Source: Petrolisthes cinctipes (taxonomy: Eukaryota; Arthropoda; Malacostraca; Decapoda; Porcellanidae). Taken from it: a DNA stretch of 64,000 nucleotides. Location: contig JAWQEG010000739.1 in assembly GCA_033782935.1 (NCBI GenBank), positions 62,001 through 126,000 on the forward strand. Direction: 5' to 3'. Within the stretch, counting starts at the first letter, position 1. The number at the start of each line of letters is the position of its first letter. Under the pieces are notes generated by a model, which saw only the letters and a list, made by a program, of their open reading frames with translations, did no database searches and had not been told where the DNA came from. Below are positions 30,459-41,089 of this stretch, one piece after another. The position numbers and the translations under genes are program-made.

Positions 30459-32804
30459 ATGGCTGGTCGTAGTGAAGAAAATACGGGCTCGTTCGATTCG
30501 GTGCATCCTACCGCGCTGCCAGGCGCACCCGCTCCTGTAACCTCCACTCCGCGGGTGCAACCAGCTAGATTGCGTCATGCACCTGCAAGGTTGTCAGATT
30601 CTGCAATAGGGCGGGAATTGGAGAATCTGGCAGACCTTTCATATGGGAGTGACGACCTGGACAGCTACTCTGATACTGAATGGCAAGCTGACGAATCAAC
30701 TGAGGAAGATGTCTGTGTAGCGGTGACTTCCATCACAGCTCTTCCCTCAACTTCAGCCTTGTATGATGTGTCAGAGGTTACAGCCCCTGTTGCAATTCCG
30801 TCCACCAGTGGGGTGGGAGGTAGTTTGGGAGACACTCTCTTGTCTCCCATTCCTACAACATCTGGCGTGGGAGGCAGGAAGAGGTCTACTCCTGCTTCAA
30901 CCTCCAAACCTCGCTACGTCTCCACTCCCATGGGCAAGAGGCCGAGGAGGAGGTTAGATTTTTCGTCTTCCTCTTCCTCGTCGGACGAGGATGCGTCGCA
31001 AAAAGTGGTGGTAAGAGGGAGGAGAGTAGGAGTAAGAGGGAAGGGTAAAGGAAGGGGGAAGAGGACAAAGGCAGCTTATCTCTCCCCTACAGTTGACCCT
31101 GATAGCCCGCCCCCCCGTGACCTGACGCCACCACCACACTCTCCCTCTCCTCTCGTGCCTGACGACTCACTCTCGCCTGCCCCTGGTACCGCTGCACCAC
31201 CACCACCACCACCACCACCACAACAACAGCAACGCGGCGCACCTCGTCATAGACCCGCTGATCCCTATGTGTGGACGGATTGCGATGAATTTGCGCCTGA
31301 TATACCTATCTTTGACGACAGTCATTCAGGTATACAGGCCGCATTTCCCTGTCGTCAGAGGTCATCAATATTAGATTATTTCACTGCCTTTTTTGATATA
31401 ATATTGATGACTTACATGATGCAGGAGATAAACACCTTCAAACAACTCTCTGTGCAACTCAGCAATAGACCAGGCAGGGAACATAGTAAGATGTTGCAAT
31501 GGGCTGACGTCGATATTGCTGAGTTGTATGTGTGGTTAGCTTTGACCATGATGATGCCTCATGTCAAGAAACATCGCCTCAAGGACTTCTGGAGCACACA
31601 CGCCCTGATATCCACACCTGCGTTCGGGAAATACATGTCCAGGGACAGGTATAGGGACATTTTGTCCTACCTGCACTTCGCCCCCAACATGGGTCCACAC
31701 CCGAACGACAGGCTGTGGAAAATTAGGCCAGTAATGTCTATCCTCCAGGAGAAAATACGAGCATTTTTTCGACCATTCCAGAAAGTGGTTATCGACGAGT
31801 CTCTGGTGCTGTTCAGGGGAAGACTGTCCTTCATCCAGTACATCCCGTCAAAGAGGCATAGATTTGGCATCAAATTCTATGTCATCTGCGACTGTAAGAC
31901 TGGCTATGTGTTGGATTTTATACTCTATTCAGGTACGGATGTGGATGTCCCGGCCGACGACCCTCTTGGCTTCAGCGGGAGTGTTGTCAAGGCACTCATG
32001 GGGGATTACCTTGACAACAACCACATCCTGTACACTGATAACTATTACACCTCTCCAGCACTTAGCCAGTTTCTCCTGCAGCACCAAACAGGATCCTGCG
32101 GAACTATTCGTGTCAACAGGAAGGGGTGGCCAGCATTCCCTCTCACCCGGAGGGGCGACTGCTTCAAAAAGAAATGTGGGAACATGCTGGCCATCAAATG
32201 GCACGATAAACGCCCCGTCAATATGCTCACCACCGTGAACAGGGGCGTGATGCAGGATTCTGGGAAGACTGAGCGCGGCACAGGTGATACCATCTACAAG
32301 CCTGATGCTGTGCTCGATTATAACATCAATATGAGACTCGTTGATAAGTCAGACATGATGGTGAGTTCCATCGATTGTCTGAGAAAAACTTGTAAGTGGT
32401 ACAAGAAGGCTTTCTTCCACCTTCTTGATGTCACAGTGCTGAACTGTTATATACTCTACCTCCAGCATCACCCTGACTCCAAGTTGGCACTCCGGGAATT
32501 CGAGCTAGAGTTGATATCTCAGCTCCTGGAGAGGTTCAGCACTGTGCAACCACAGCAAGGCAGACAGGCAGCGGCACAACGGCCTGACAGGTTGCAGCAG
32601 AGTGGCTATATGGCTCGCCACTACCTCACTAATCTGCCACCGTTGCCGTCAGGACGTCCAGGCTCTCGTCGCTGCTATGTTTGCAGGCACACAACACGTC
32701 ACCCCCAGAAGTCCAAGGAAACTCGCTTCTGGTGCAAGGAATGTTGTGTGCCGTTATGCCCTGGAAACTGCTTCTCAGACTACCATATATTGGAATATAT
32801 ATAG
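30459..32804 (+). CDS. piggyBac transposase, intact (781 aa)
   Basis: Start chosen at the ATG in GACAATGGCT, which has A at -3. N-terminus acidic and Ser/Thr-rich; basic clusters (GKRPRRRLDF, RGKGKGRGKRTK) are likely nuclear signals; a Pro-rich stretch follows. The DDE_Tnp_1_7 domain runs from about residue 270 to 640. Catalytic Asp blocks are all present: VVIDESLVLFRGR, ILYTDNYYTSPALS and NMRLVDKSDMMVS. The C-terminus is a Cys-rich finger (CYVCRHTTRH, then FWCKECCVPLCPGNC). No stop or frameshift, so the protein could be functional. It cuts and pastes DNA at TTAA. Confidence 0.95.
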   Translation: MAGRSEENTGSFDSVHPTALPGAPAPVTSTPRVQPARLRHAPARLSDSAIGRELENLADLSYGSDDLDSYSDTEWQADESTEEDVCVAVTSITALPSTSALYDVSEVTAPVAIPSTSGVGGSLGDTLLSPIPTTSGVGGRKRSTPASTSKPRYVSTPMGKRPRRRLDFSSSSSSSDEDASQKVVVRGRRVGVRGKGKGRGKRTKAAYLSPTVDPDSPPPRDLTPPPHSPSPLVPDDSLSPAPGTAAPPPPPPPPQQQQRGAPRHRPADPYVWTDCDEFAPDIPIFDDSHSGIQAAFPCRQRSSILDYFTAFFDIILMTYMMQEINTFKQLSVQLSNRPGREHSKMLQWADVDIAELYVWLALTMMMPHVKKHRLKDFWSTHALISTPAFGKYMSRDRYRDILSYLHFAPNMGPHPNDRLWKIRPVMSILQEKIRAFFRPFQKVVIDESLVLFRGRLSFIQYIPSKRHRFGIKFYVICDCKTGYVLDFILYSGTDVDVPADDPLGFSGSVVKALMGDYLDNNHILYTDNYYTSPALSQFLLQHQTGSCGTIRVNRKGWPAFPLTRRGDCFKKKCGNMLAIKWHDKRPVNMLTTVNRGVMQDSGKTERGTGDTIYKPDAVLDYNINMRLVDKSDMMVSSIDCLRKTCKWYKKAFFHLLDVTVLNCYILYLQHHPDSKLALREFELELISQLLERFSTVQPQQGRQAAAQRPDRLQQSGYMARHYLTNLPPLPSGRPGSRRCYVCRHTTRHPQKSKETRFWCKECCVPLCPGNCFSDYHILEYI

Positions 32805-32834
32805 AAGCAGGAAGTGATGGGAGTATGCGAATAA

Positions 32835-33112
32835 AGTGACAGTGACACTTGGTGACAGTGACACTATTTAGGCTATAAGAAAAGTGAGAGTGACACATTT
32901 GTACATATATTTTAGGCTGTAGTGACGTGATAGTGACACATTTGTACTTATTAGGCTATAAGAAAAGTGAGAGTGACACATTTGTACATATATTTTAGGC
33001 TGTAGTGACGTGATAGTGACACATTTGTACATATATTTTAGGCTGTAGTGACGTGATAGTGACACATTTGTACATATTAGGCTATAAGAAAAGTGATAGT
33101 GACACATTTACG
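32835..33112. repeat. Minisatellite in piggyBac 3' region
   Basis: About seven units of 38-46 bp of two alternating types, sharing AGTGACACATTTGTACATAT. One type has GGCTATAAGAAAAGTGA and the other GGCTGTAGTGACGTGATAG. Confidence 0.9.
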
Positions 33113-33779
33113 CATAGAAAAAATTATAATAAAAAATTTAAAACAACAAAATACAAAAATATATAGAAAATAAGGATAACAGTGATAGTGACACATTTAT
33201 ATTTACGTTGAACATGAACAAATGGTGCGAATGACACTGAAAATGTTTCGCGTAAATACTGTACATAACTCCCACGCTTCTCTCCAGGGCATAAAACCAC
33301 TCTGGAATGGTCAGCTAACCACACAAATAATACAGGGGCTGTAATGGTAGGATGCACACGAACCGTACGACGTGTCCCCTGGGGGAGGCAAGTGTTGCGT
33401 CATTCTGCCGGCGGCCATCTTTTCTCCACCCACGCCAGTCCTTGTCAGAGCCACGCTCACAAAGCGAACGCAGCCTCGCTCTCACGGGAAAAGTGACCTC
33501 CATTCCTCACTTGATTTCTCGGTAATGGAGTGTCCTAGAGAGCTAGGGTTGGTTTTAATGGAAAGAGGAGGAGTTGATGGTGAGTACACAATCAAATTTA
33601 AGTTGTTCAGTATTGTAGTTTAGACGTAGGGAGTAAGAGAAGTAGAGTGATTTTCCGGGAAATACCCGGACAGGCAGGATTAAATTAAGTATTTGCCCCG
33701 TACACACAGCACGTAATTTCATTCTTGGCCCGGCCCGGAGGGGTTAACATGAATTAAACAATGTAAGAGACATTGTAAT

Positions 33780-33975
33780 CAGGGACTTTGATGCCTCAGT
33801 GGTAGGGTACTTCCTGCAAGCCAGAGGTCGAACTTCGGTGGTTCGCACCCCAGCCTGAGACATTGAGGTGGATTTGGTAGTACTTCTCCGTAACCTTAGC
33901 CAGTGTTTAGGGCTTGTATATAATGATCATGACTAGGGCTGTCTCCTTCTCATATCAGCTTAAAGGGTTGAGCGG
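33780..33975 (+). mobile_element. tRNA-derived SINE
   Basis: A-box-like GCCTCAGTGGTAGGGTA and, 38 bases on, B-box-like GTGGTTCGCACCCC, spaced as in a tRNA-derived pol III promoter. Unrelated sequence follows (CTGTCTCCTTCTCATATCAG). It does not fold as a full tRNA, so it is a SINE head and not a tRNA gene. Confidence 0.65.
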
Positions 33976-34231
33976 TATGATCCGCCCTCCTCCCTTGGGG
34001 TATAAACCCAATAAAATTCCGAAATATAAAGGCGTATGTAATTTTAGACTTACGGAAAATAACAAACTCTATTGGTTCAATCATTTATATCAATAGTTAC
34101 TTTATTTTTATCCACAACAACCTCAATAATACAAATAAGGGATCAGCTGTTTAGTGCCATAGTTTGGAGGATTCAATATCTCCAGATCAATGGTCTTCAA
34201 TCTATATCCCCCATGGTACTCTAGGTATGTA

Positions 34232-34440
34232 CAGTTGAGCAAGTAGAAAGTGTAAAATAATATAGCTGTATATAGCAACATCTGGCAGTTAATTGGTGTT
34301 AGCCCTTGTATCTTTATGAATGAATAACTGGGAACCCAGAGCTAATTTAAGGTGGAACGTGATTGGCCGAACTTTGAGTGGTAGTCAATATGTTGTCATA
34401 TAAAGCCATATTTTACTTGCATTTTCTACTTTCTCAACTG
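34232..34440. mobile_element. 209-bp MITE with TA duplication
   Basis: Ends CAGTTGAGCAAGTAGAAA and the inverse of CAGTTGAGAAAGTAGAAA, flanked by TA (34230-34231 and 34441-34442). No coding capacity. Confidence 0.85.
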
Positions 34441-34660
34441 TACACCAGCCATTTATCAGTTTGTTATACATAAGCTTCATTTACACTGATTTCATGTCAG
34501 TCAGTCGTTAATTTCTCGGATACAAAAGTAATCTGTAATATTATTTCATATGCATGAATTATTTAGGAAAATCCTAGTCTCTCTCTCTCAGGACAAGGGT
34601 TCAATTGGAAATTTAACAGGGAGTATAACCGAGAACCTACGAGTCGCTCAACAGAGGAGA

Positions 34661-34732
34661 TCAGAGCTTACTGCTGGAGGACGTATTAGAGCCCATGTGA
34701 GCTGTGAATTGCTGTAGGTAGTTTGGAGGAGT
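34661..34732 (-). pseudogene. Duplicate of the PIPOX C-terminal coding segment, copy C (ends SKL)
   Basis: 72 nt, 23 codons and TGA, reading TPPNYLQQFTAHMGSN then TSSSSKL. Same length as the true last 24 codons at 34966-35037. Preceded by CAGTTAG, a possible acceptor, but that join would not be in phase with exon 6. Confidence 0.6.
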
Positions 34733-34802
34733 CTAACTGAGGTGTAACAGTGCTCTAATAAAAGGTAAAACATGGATTTTAACAGGGTTTCCACAGAAGA
34801 AA

Positions 34803-34874
34803 TTAGACCTTGCTGCTGGAAAGGGTATTGGTGAACCTACCAATTGTGATATGTTGTAAGTTGTAAGTAGGAGC
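34803..34874 (-). pseudogene. Duplicate of the PIPOX C-terminal coding segment, copy B (ends SKV)
   Basis: 72 nt, 23 codons and TAA, reading APTYNLQHITIGRFTN then TLSSSKV. Very close to the functional segment (PPKYNLQHFKADRFTNNL). The terminal Leu is Val. Preceded by TGTTAG. Confidence 0.65.
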
Positions 34875-34965
34875 CTAACATAGATCAACCAGTGGTCTAA
34901 CAGGGGTATAACAGAGGCCCAACAATGAATATACAGGGAAACTAACAGGTTTCTAACAGAGGAGA

Positions 34966-35099
34966 TCAGAGTTTGCTGCTGGAAAGATTATTAGTGAACC
35001 TGTCAGCTTTGAAATGTTGCAGATTGTACTTGGGAGGCTGACCAAGTACCAGACGACACAGTTCCTCTCCTATGGCAGGTGCTATCTTGAAGCCTGTAC
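34966..35099 (-). CDS. PIPOX: PIPOX-like gene, last exon
   Basis: 134 nt after the acceptor CTCTCTACAG. Two bases complete the Gly started in exon 6, then TGFKIAPAIGEELCRLVLGQ, PPKYNLQHFKADRFTNNL and SSSKL, stop TGA (34966-34968). GFSG-x-GFK with the following helix is the C-terminal FAD-contact region of the sarcosine oxidase family. The terminal SKL is a canonical type 1 peroxisome targeting signal, which fits the enzyme's known location. Two decayed duplicates of its last 72 nt lie downstream. Confidence 0.9.
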
Positions 35100-35218
35100 C
35101 TGTAGAGAGACGTAAAGGTTGAGAAAGAGAGGGAAATAAAGGTTTAGTTATAGGAATAGTTATAGGATATTATTGTTATAGAAAGATATATAAAAATAAT
35201 GGTTTAGTTATATGAATA

Positions 35219-35242
35219 GAGAGAGAGAGAGAGAGAGAGATA
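35219..35242. repeat. (GA)n microsatellite in PIPOX intron 6
   Basis: About 12 AG units. The rest of this intron (35100-35886) shows nothing else recognisable. Confidence 0.9.
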
Positions 35243-35886
35243 TTTATAAGAGTTATAGGTTTATTTATTGATATAATAATAATAGTTACAGTCCAATTGT
35301 TTAGTGTGAAACAGTTAGCAATAGTTATACTAAAAGTTATATTTATAGGAATTAATACAGAGTATTCTTTGTTTTCAATTAATGGACTGGGTAATAGGAG
35401 TTGAGTTGCTTCATACATATAATAACGAATCATAATAAGTATCCAGGTGCTGTTGTTGAACTTTAGACTCATCTGACATACCAGTGAATCAATTGCAACA
35501 TTTATTTTCCTGCCACTGTCACTAATTATAATAAATATCAAGAGTTTGTTGTTGAAGTTTGAACATAGCAGTTAATCAATTACAACACTTGTTATCCTGT
35601 CACGAGCCATAATATCAATGCAGGTTTTGTTGCTGAAGTTTGGAATCATATGACTTACCAGTGAGCAAATTACAACGCTGCTTATCATGTCTCATGCTTC
35701 AAGAATCCTGATGATGGAGTATTAAACGAGCTCACAGCAAGTACAGTATATCTGGATACTTATTCCGGCTTTTGACTGTGCACAATAACCCACACAAGAT
35801 ATTAGAGAACAGTACAGAAGTCGATAGAGACACATAAAGAGAAATGGAAGATAAAAATATAGAGAGAGAGAGAACAGCCCACTCAC

Positions 35887-35962
35887 CTGAGAAGCCACAA
35901 GCGAAGACGATGTTAGGATGTTTGGGATGACGGTCCAACACAAACTCACCATCTGGGGTAAC
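35887..35962 (-). CDS. PIPOX: PIPOX-like gene, exon 6 of 7 in the window
   Basis: 76 nt, acceptor TTTCTTTTCCACAG, donor TCAG|GTGAGT. Reads VTPDGEFVLDRHPKHPNIVF then ACGFSG. This matches the TPD-x-x-F-x-x-D-x-HP-x-x-x-N-x-V-x-x-x-GFSG block of monomeric sarcosine oxidases. It starts in phase 0 and ends with one base. Confidence 0.95.
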
Positions 35963-36009
35963 CTGTGGAAAAGAAACACAGCTGATTTGCCGCCAAGGTG
36001 TTTCATTAA

Positions 36010-36037
36010 CACACACACACACACACACACACACATT
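36010..36037. repeat. (CA)n microsatellite
   Basis: In the intron between exons 5 and 6. A second one lies at 36307-36332, just upstream of exon 5. Confidence 0.9.
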
Positions 36038-36123
36038 ACGTACCGTTTAAAGAGATAACACGCACACACACACACTTTAACCTACACAAATATCTCCGAC
36101 ACACACAGAGACACTCAGCTTAC

Positions 36124-36273
36124 CGTATAGAGACAAGTCTCCTCAATGGCCATTTCCGGATACAGTCCTGGGTATTTCTTGCTCATGTACTTTTTAATGG
36201 ATTCCCTCAGTTCATCCGACACTGCAATGTCCCTCTTATCCGGATCCACCACGGGGCCTTGGTGGTACGCCAA
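36124..36273 (-). CDS. PIPOX: PIPOX-like gene, exon 5
   Basis: 150 nt, acceptor CTTCTACATCAG, donor ACG|GTAAGC, phase 0 at both ends. Reads LAYHQGPVVDPDKRDIAVSD, then YPGLYPEMAIEETCLYT. The Cys in ETCLYT aligns with the Cys that binds FAD covalently in this family, so that key residue is kept. Confidence 0.95.
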
Positions 36274-36739
36274 CTGATGTAGAAGGTGGAGTTTAATTTC
36301 AGAGCACACACATACACACACACACACACACACCAACTTTACATCGCGCACATTACTTCTTATTTATAAGTTACCCATCTCCTTCAAACCACCAACTTGT
36401 AATTCAGTCAGTTTAACTCAACAATAAATATCACTAAATAAAAGGCTACTGAGGCCTCCAAAAGAAAATAGTCGACTCAGTGTAACAAATAGGGGATATG
36501 TTTAGTTACACTGTTTGGAGGATTCTATAGCCCTCCAAACTACAGTCGAGTCATACACTTAAATTAAGGTACCATTTCTTCCAATACTTCCAACACCAGA
36601 TCCAACATTACCATGCAAGAGGCCGAGAACTGACAGCGGTTAAATGTTAAAAAGTAGTGAACAACAAAGGAATTATTCTGTATCAAGAAAGACACTCACC
36701 AACACTGCAAATTATTTGGGCTGAATGATAAAACATTTA

Positions 36740-37030
36740 TGGTGTTGACGATGTCGTGTTATCAGTAAAATGGCTCGGTGGTGTGTTTATAGGATCATCG
36801 TATCGATACCACATCATCATGTGAAGAATATCCTTGGTGTTGAAGATAGCGTGGAAACTATTTCTTATGTTTCTGTAGTGTCTATGGAGCTATCATACCG
36901 GTACCACGCCATCGTATATAAGAATATCCGTGGTGTTTATGATGGTGTGGTACCGGTACAATGGCTCTGTAATGTGTCAATAGAGTCATTGTGCCGGTGC
37001 CACATCATCGTCAACACCATCAATGTTGTT
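36740..37030. repeat. Degenerate tandem repeat, about 95-bp unit, in PIPOX intron 4
   Basis: Three diverged units (starting about 36769, 36870 and 36961) sharing CATCATCG, ACCGGTACCA and AAGAATATCC blocks. Confidence 0.6.
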
Positions 37031-37069
37031 GCATACAGCCCTATCTCTCACACACTATGGTTCATTCAC

Positions 37070-37199
37070 CTTAACCATGCCTGGATACTCAAGCTGTGGG
37101 ACGCAATAGACATGAGGAGTCTCCGTGAAGTCTATGAAGATGGTAGTGGGTGTGGTGGGGTCCAGCATCTTCATGTATAGCACAGAGATCCGCTCCACC
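37070..37199 (-). CDS. PIPOX: PIPOX-like gene, exon 4
   Basis: 130 nt, acceptor AACCCCTAG, donor AAG|GTGAAT. One base completes the Lys begun in exon 3, then VERISVLYMKMLDPTTPTTI and TPHVYCVPQLEYPGMVK. The end matches the P-H-x-Y-x-x-P-x-x-E-Y-P-G-x-x-K-V motif of the family. Phase 0 join to exon 5 gives MVK-LAYHQG. Confidence 0.95.
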
Positions 37200-37595
37200 C
37201 TAGGGGTTGGCAGTATAGAAATCTTGCTCAGACGTGTAGGTGGACTCTTTACAGTATACAGGACAGTATTATCAAGATATGGTTATCAAAATAGTAACAT
37301 GGACCGAGTATTAAGACACCAGGAAAACACAGGTCTGGAAACAGGATTATCAGACATAGAAACAAGTAACAAGAACGAAACCCATTATTGCAGACAGAAG
37401 GCTATTACTAAAACGGTTAGGTGGACACTGTCATCATCCTCTGTGGTCAAGAGGATGATGATGAGATGACAATGAGAGGACAAAAGGCTTCATTATATAC
37501 AGAATATGCATTTACAGAATGTAAATATATATATATATACAGAAATTATTACAGAACTACTCAGAAATTGTGTACCCAGCATGATATCATGCATT

Positions 37596-37814
37596 ATTGG
37601 TATAGTGAAACCAGCACAGCTGGATTGCTATAGAATACGCCCCTTCACAAGCCCAGGCCCCGTATAGGCATAATCTGGGTTGGAAGGGTCAATTCCGTGA
37701 CGTTCATCAGAAGTAAATAAAATTCAAATCTGGCGCTGTACTGATAGTGGAGCCACCTGGTGGTGGCGCGGTGAGGTATTAAGCTCCTCCTCCGCTGAAT
37801 ACCGCTCGTCCACT
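37596..37814 (+). repeat. DIRS copy 2, left inverted terminal repeat
   Basis: Inverse of about 44572-44785. Private variants CAGCTGGATTGC, GGTGGCGCGGTG and GCTCCTCC are matched in inverse on the right. Confidence 0.95.
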
Positions 37815-38243
37815 CTGTCGCGGAACACGTCTCAGTCAACATCCACGCTCCTCGCTGCTACGCTATGGTATTGTGTCACGTGTTCCAGCTATTGTTTCTT
37901 TTGTGTTCTAGTGGCTAGCCTGCTTTGCAGATGTATCGTGTGTGTATTCTAGGAGGGTTTCAGGTGTTTATGGGGGTTTTTTCTTCGTTAGGACTGAGTT
38001 CTCTTTTCCTTAGCGAAGGGGGGCTTTTCAGCCCCTTTGTTCGGAGTTTTTCTCCGTCTTACCCCCCCTTTCACCTTTCCTCCTGCCACTAGTACATTCT
38101 TCGTGTGTATTTTATTGGGGTTTCTGGGGTTTTTAGCGAGGTTAGTGGGCGCCACGTGGGACTTCACCTCCCCACGTGGTGAGCACATGGGGTCTTTGCA
38201 GCCCTTCCTCTTGCCTTCCCCGATTATTATGTGTCCCCTCTCG

Positions 38244-38617
38244 GTAAAGGGGAGTGAGAATTGTGCCCTGGTTCTCTCTTCCTCTCCCGGGCGGGGGTTT
38301 TTTATTTGATTTTTGGTGTTTTTCCATTATTTTTAGCCTGGAGTGTTTCTTCTCAGGCTACCGGGTCCCCTCCTCCCCCTCCTTCTGGATCCTTCTGTCC
38401 GGGGGGCCCTCTTTTACCCACTCCATGTGGCGGGCTGTTTTGGTTTTACGGGGTTTTTCCCTGGTCGGGTGCGCGAGTGTGGGGGGTCGTGTCCTGGTCC
38501 CCGGGTACAGCGGGCGTGTCCCGCGCTTCTTTCCTTCGGGGAGGATGGGTTTCGTGTCTTCTGTGTTCCAGTGTTTGCACGTGTTAACCCATGTTTGTGT
38601 ATTCTTTTCTCCCTCAG
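38244..38617 (+). other. DIRS copy 2 intron 1 (374 bp)
   Basis: Donor TCG|GTAAAG (weaker than in copy 1), acceptor TTCTCCCTCAG|CCT. Confidence 0.7.
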
Positions 38618-40075
38618 CCTACTCGTGCCCTTTGTGCTGCTTCGGGGTGTACCGTGCGGGTCTCGCCTGACGGACACCTGCACTGTTCGCCTCATGCACC
38701 CTGCTTCACTCCCTTGGGTTACGACCCTTTGGCGTGTGGTGTATGCCGCCCCTGGGCTGAGTTGTGTCGGGTTACCTCCCCTTCTGCCCGCTCCAAGCTC
38801 CCCGCCCTTGCTTCTCTTCGTATGGCGTGGACGAGGGCTAGGAGAATGGCCCACAAACGAGACGGTTCATCTTTGGCGTGGGTGGACCCGATTTTGGGAG
38901 CGGACCTGGGTTTATTCAGGACCCGTTACCCTTCTTCCTGTCTCTCGGAGTCTCAGGGGCTAGAACCTCCTGAGGCCCGAGAGATTGAGCCTCCTTCCCT
39001 AGACGGTACTACGACTCCTTCTCGGGGCTTAGCCCCCCGGGAAACGAGCGAGCTCTCCTTCGCCCGCCCGCAAATCCCGCAAGGGTAAGCGGGGGGGAGA
39101 CAGCCCCTCGTCGTGGAAGATAGTTAAGATCTTCCACACCCTTATTCCTCACGCTTTTCCTGGGGCGTCCATCGCGCAGCCTCCGGCTGTCGCTACGGAA
39201 CCCGCTCTTTTTCTCCCGTCTCCCGCTGCTGCTCCCGTCGAGGGCGCGAGTCCTCCCGGGGATGGGGGAGTCCTTTTCGTGCCTCCCATTTCCCCGGGAC
39301 TCGAGTCTCCGTCGGGGGACGTAGCTGAGGAGTTGGTTACCTCCGCACCTCCGTCCCCGTCACCCCCTCCTTCGGGAGACGAATACCTTCCTTACTCTTG
39401 GTCTCTTCTCCCTCCTACCTGGACCCACTCTTCGGAGGAGGGCAGACTGGTGGCTTGGTCTCCAGACACGGCTCAACCAGACGTGTGGAACCTGAGGGAT
39501 GACGTCCTGGTGAAGTGGGGGGCGGATGAGAAGGGCGAGGCTATTCCCTTCTACAAGGTCCGTCCTATCTCAGCGCCCGTACCCACTTCATCTAGGGTGT
39601 CCTCTGCGGCGACCCTGGACGCGATGGGTTTTCTGGTGGAGTACAGCCAGCTGCACTTGTCCGGGGCTTGGAGGATTGACCGCTCCCACGGTAACACGGC
39701 GCTCCTCCTTTCCCCGGACGCGTACTTCCCGGGGGATAAGGGCGAAGGGGACCTGGACATTCCAGCCCTTCTCCTTAAGTCCCTGGACCACCAGAGAAAA
39801 AAAGCGCCCAGGAAGCCCCCTCCTCCGTCTTTCCCCGTCATCCTCCCTCATTCCCGGGCCCCCCCGGGCTTGAGGGAGTGCCTGTGGAAGACGGAGAAGG
39901 AGCCCCCGGTCCCCTATCAGCTGAAGGAGCCCGATGGCAAGTTGCGACAGGCGGAGTCTGCTACCCGTCTAGAGTTGGCCCACACCATCTCCACTGGGGC
40001 AGCCGCCTCGTTGATCAGGGACTGCCTCAACGCCCTTACCAACTCCTACCACGAGATGTCGGGTGTACAGCTAGC

Positions 40076-40192
40076 GTGAGTACCTTACTCGTGTGTCATG
40101 TTTATTAGGGATACTGGGTAGAGGGTCTCTCTGTTACTCCCGGGTACTTATCCCCGGGTTCGCTCGGTTTTTTCCTTGTTTACCCCTTACAG
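40076..40192 (+). other. DIRS copy 2 intron 2 (117 bp)
   Basis: Donor CTAGC|GTGAGT, acceptor CCCCTTACAG|TGAC; restores GVQLA-DTLSS. Confidence 0.85.
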
Positions 40193-40453
40193 TGACACCC
40201 TCTCTTCCATGGCCACCGTGATGGAGGGCGTGGCGGCGATGGCGACCCACTTCATGCGGGAGGAGGCGAAGGCTTTCGCCGAGGCGAGACTGGCAGCCCG
40301 CCAGGCGGCGGCTAAATCTGCGCCGGAGATGGCACAGAGGGGAGTGGTGCGAGCTGCCCCCCTGTCCCCTGCCCTCTTTGATCAACCAGCGACAGACACA
40401 ATCTTCGCCTCCCTCCCAGCGGTAATCAATTTACCAAAACCCTCCACCTCCAA

Positions 40454-40553
40454 GTAAGTACCTCTCGTGTTCGTCTTACCCGAGTTTTCACGGGGGTGAA
40501 ATGGAAGGATTTTCGGGTCTACTTTGGTTCCTAATCATTCTGTTTGTCTGTAG
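40454..40553 (+). other. DIRS copy 2 intron 3 (100 bp)
   Basis: Donor TCCAA|GTAAGT, acceptor TTTGTCTGTAG|GCC; joins PSTSK to PRAPQP. Confidence 0.85.
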
Positions 40554-40882
40554 GCCACGTGCCCCACAGCCAGCCAGACCAGCCTACCAGCCCCGGAGGC
40601 CCTCCCAGCCCTCCAGGCTACCGAGGCCCTCCTATCCCACTCCCCTGAAAGCACACAACAGGCCCTCCCAGAGGGGCCAGCAGCTGTTTCGGGGAAGGGG
40701 ACAGGGCTCCAAGTCCTACTCCAAGCCCAAGTCCTCCTTCAACCACCCCTCCCAGAAGGACCGCTCCACTTGAGGGTCCCACTCTGGGCTGTCTCACAGG
40801 GTCGTCAGCAACCTGGCCCGCCCACGGCTGGGCAGCAAGGATAATTCGCCAGGGCCTGTCATGCCCCTGGATTACTGTTCCG

Positions 40883-41089
40883 GTGAGTAACTGTCATCTT
40901 TCCTATTCTGACATATGAATTATGCCTAATCCCGTCCTTGGGTTACCGTTATGTCAAAATCAGATTTTCCCTTGCGGTCAAAATCTCTGCCTCTCCCGTC
41001 ATTTACCCTCAAACCACCCCGGGTCCCTCGGGCCCCGGGGGATTAGGATTAACGGTACTCTCACTGACACCTGTCTTCTCCCGTTACAG
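40883..41089 (+). other. DIRS copy 2 intron 4 (207 bp)
   Basis: Donor TTCCG|GTGAGT, acceptor CCGTTACAG|CCA. Joins ARIIRQGLSCPWITVP to PLRLPPASTKVSLS with no stop in this copy. The upstream frame is closed further up by a TGA at about 40647. Confidence 0.75.

Larger units (their letters stand above)
30240..33743 (+). mobile_element. piggyBac element, complete, 3.5 kb
   Basis: TTAA flanks on both sides (30236-30239 and 33744-33747). Ends begin CCCCCAGAGTCCGGGC on the left and, inverted, CCCCTCCGGGCCGGGC on the right. It contains an uninterrupted transposase. The right third (32810-33743) is non-coding and holds a minisatellite. Both ends and the gene look intact. Confidence 0.9.
38229..40773 (+). 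pseudogene. DIRS copy 2 ORF1 (gag-like), four exons
   Basis: Exons 38229-38243, 38618-40075, 40193-40453 and 40554-40773. Same domains as copy 1: Cys/His-rich start, Pro-rich middle, conserved LDAMGFLVEYSQLHLSGAWR, RG-rich end. The G-run here (39091-39097) keeps the frame RGGDSPSSWKIVKIFH that copy 1 lost. A deletion at about 39050, between short GAGCGA/GAGCT matches, removed the poly-Ser region and breaks the frame (stop at 39086-39088). Confidence 0.85.

Noticed and set aside
32868..33107. Minus-strand repeated peptide in piggyBac 3' region
   Set aside because: Translation of a minisatellite with no start context or domain.
36770..37180. 136-residue plus-strand ORF
   Set aside because: Antisense to PIPOX exon 4 and to a degenerate tandem repeat; no domain.
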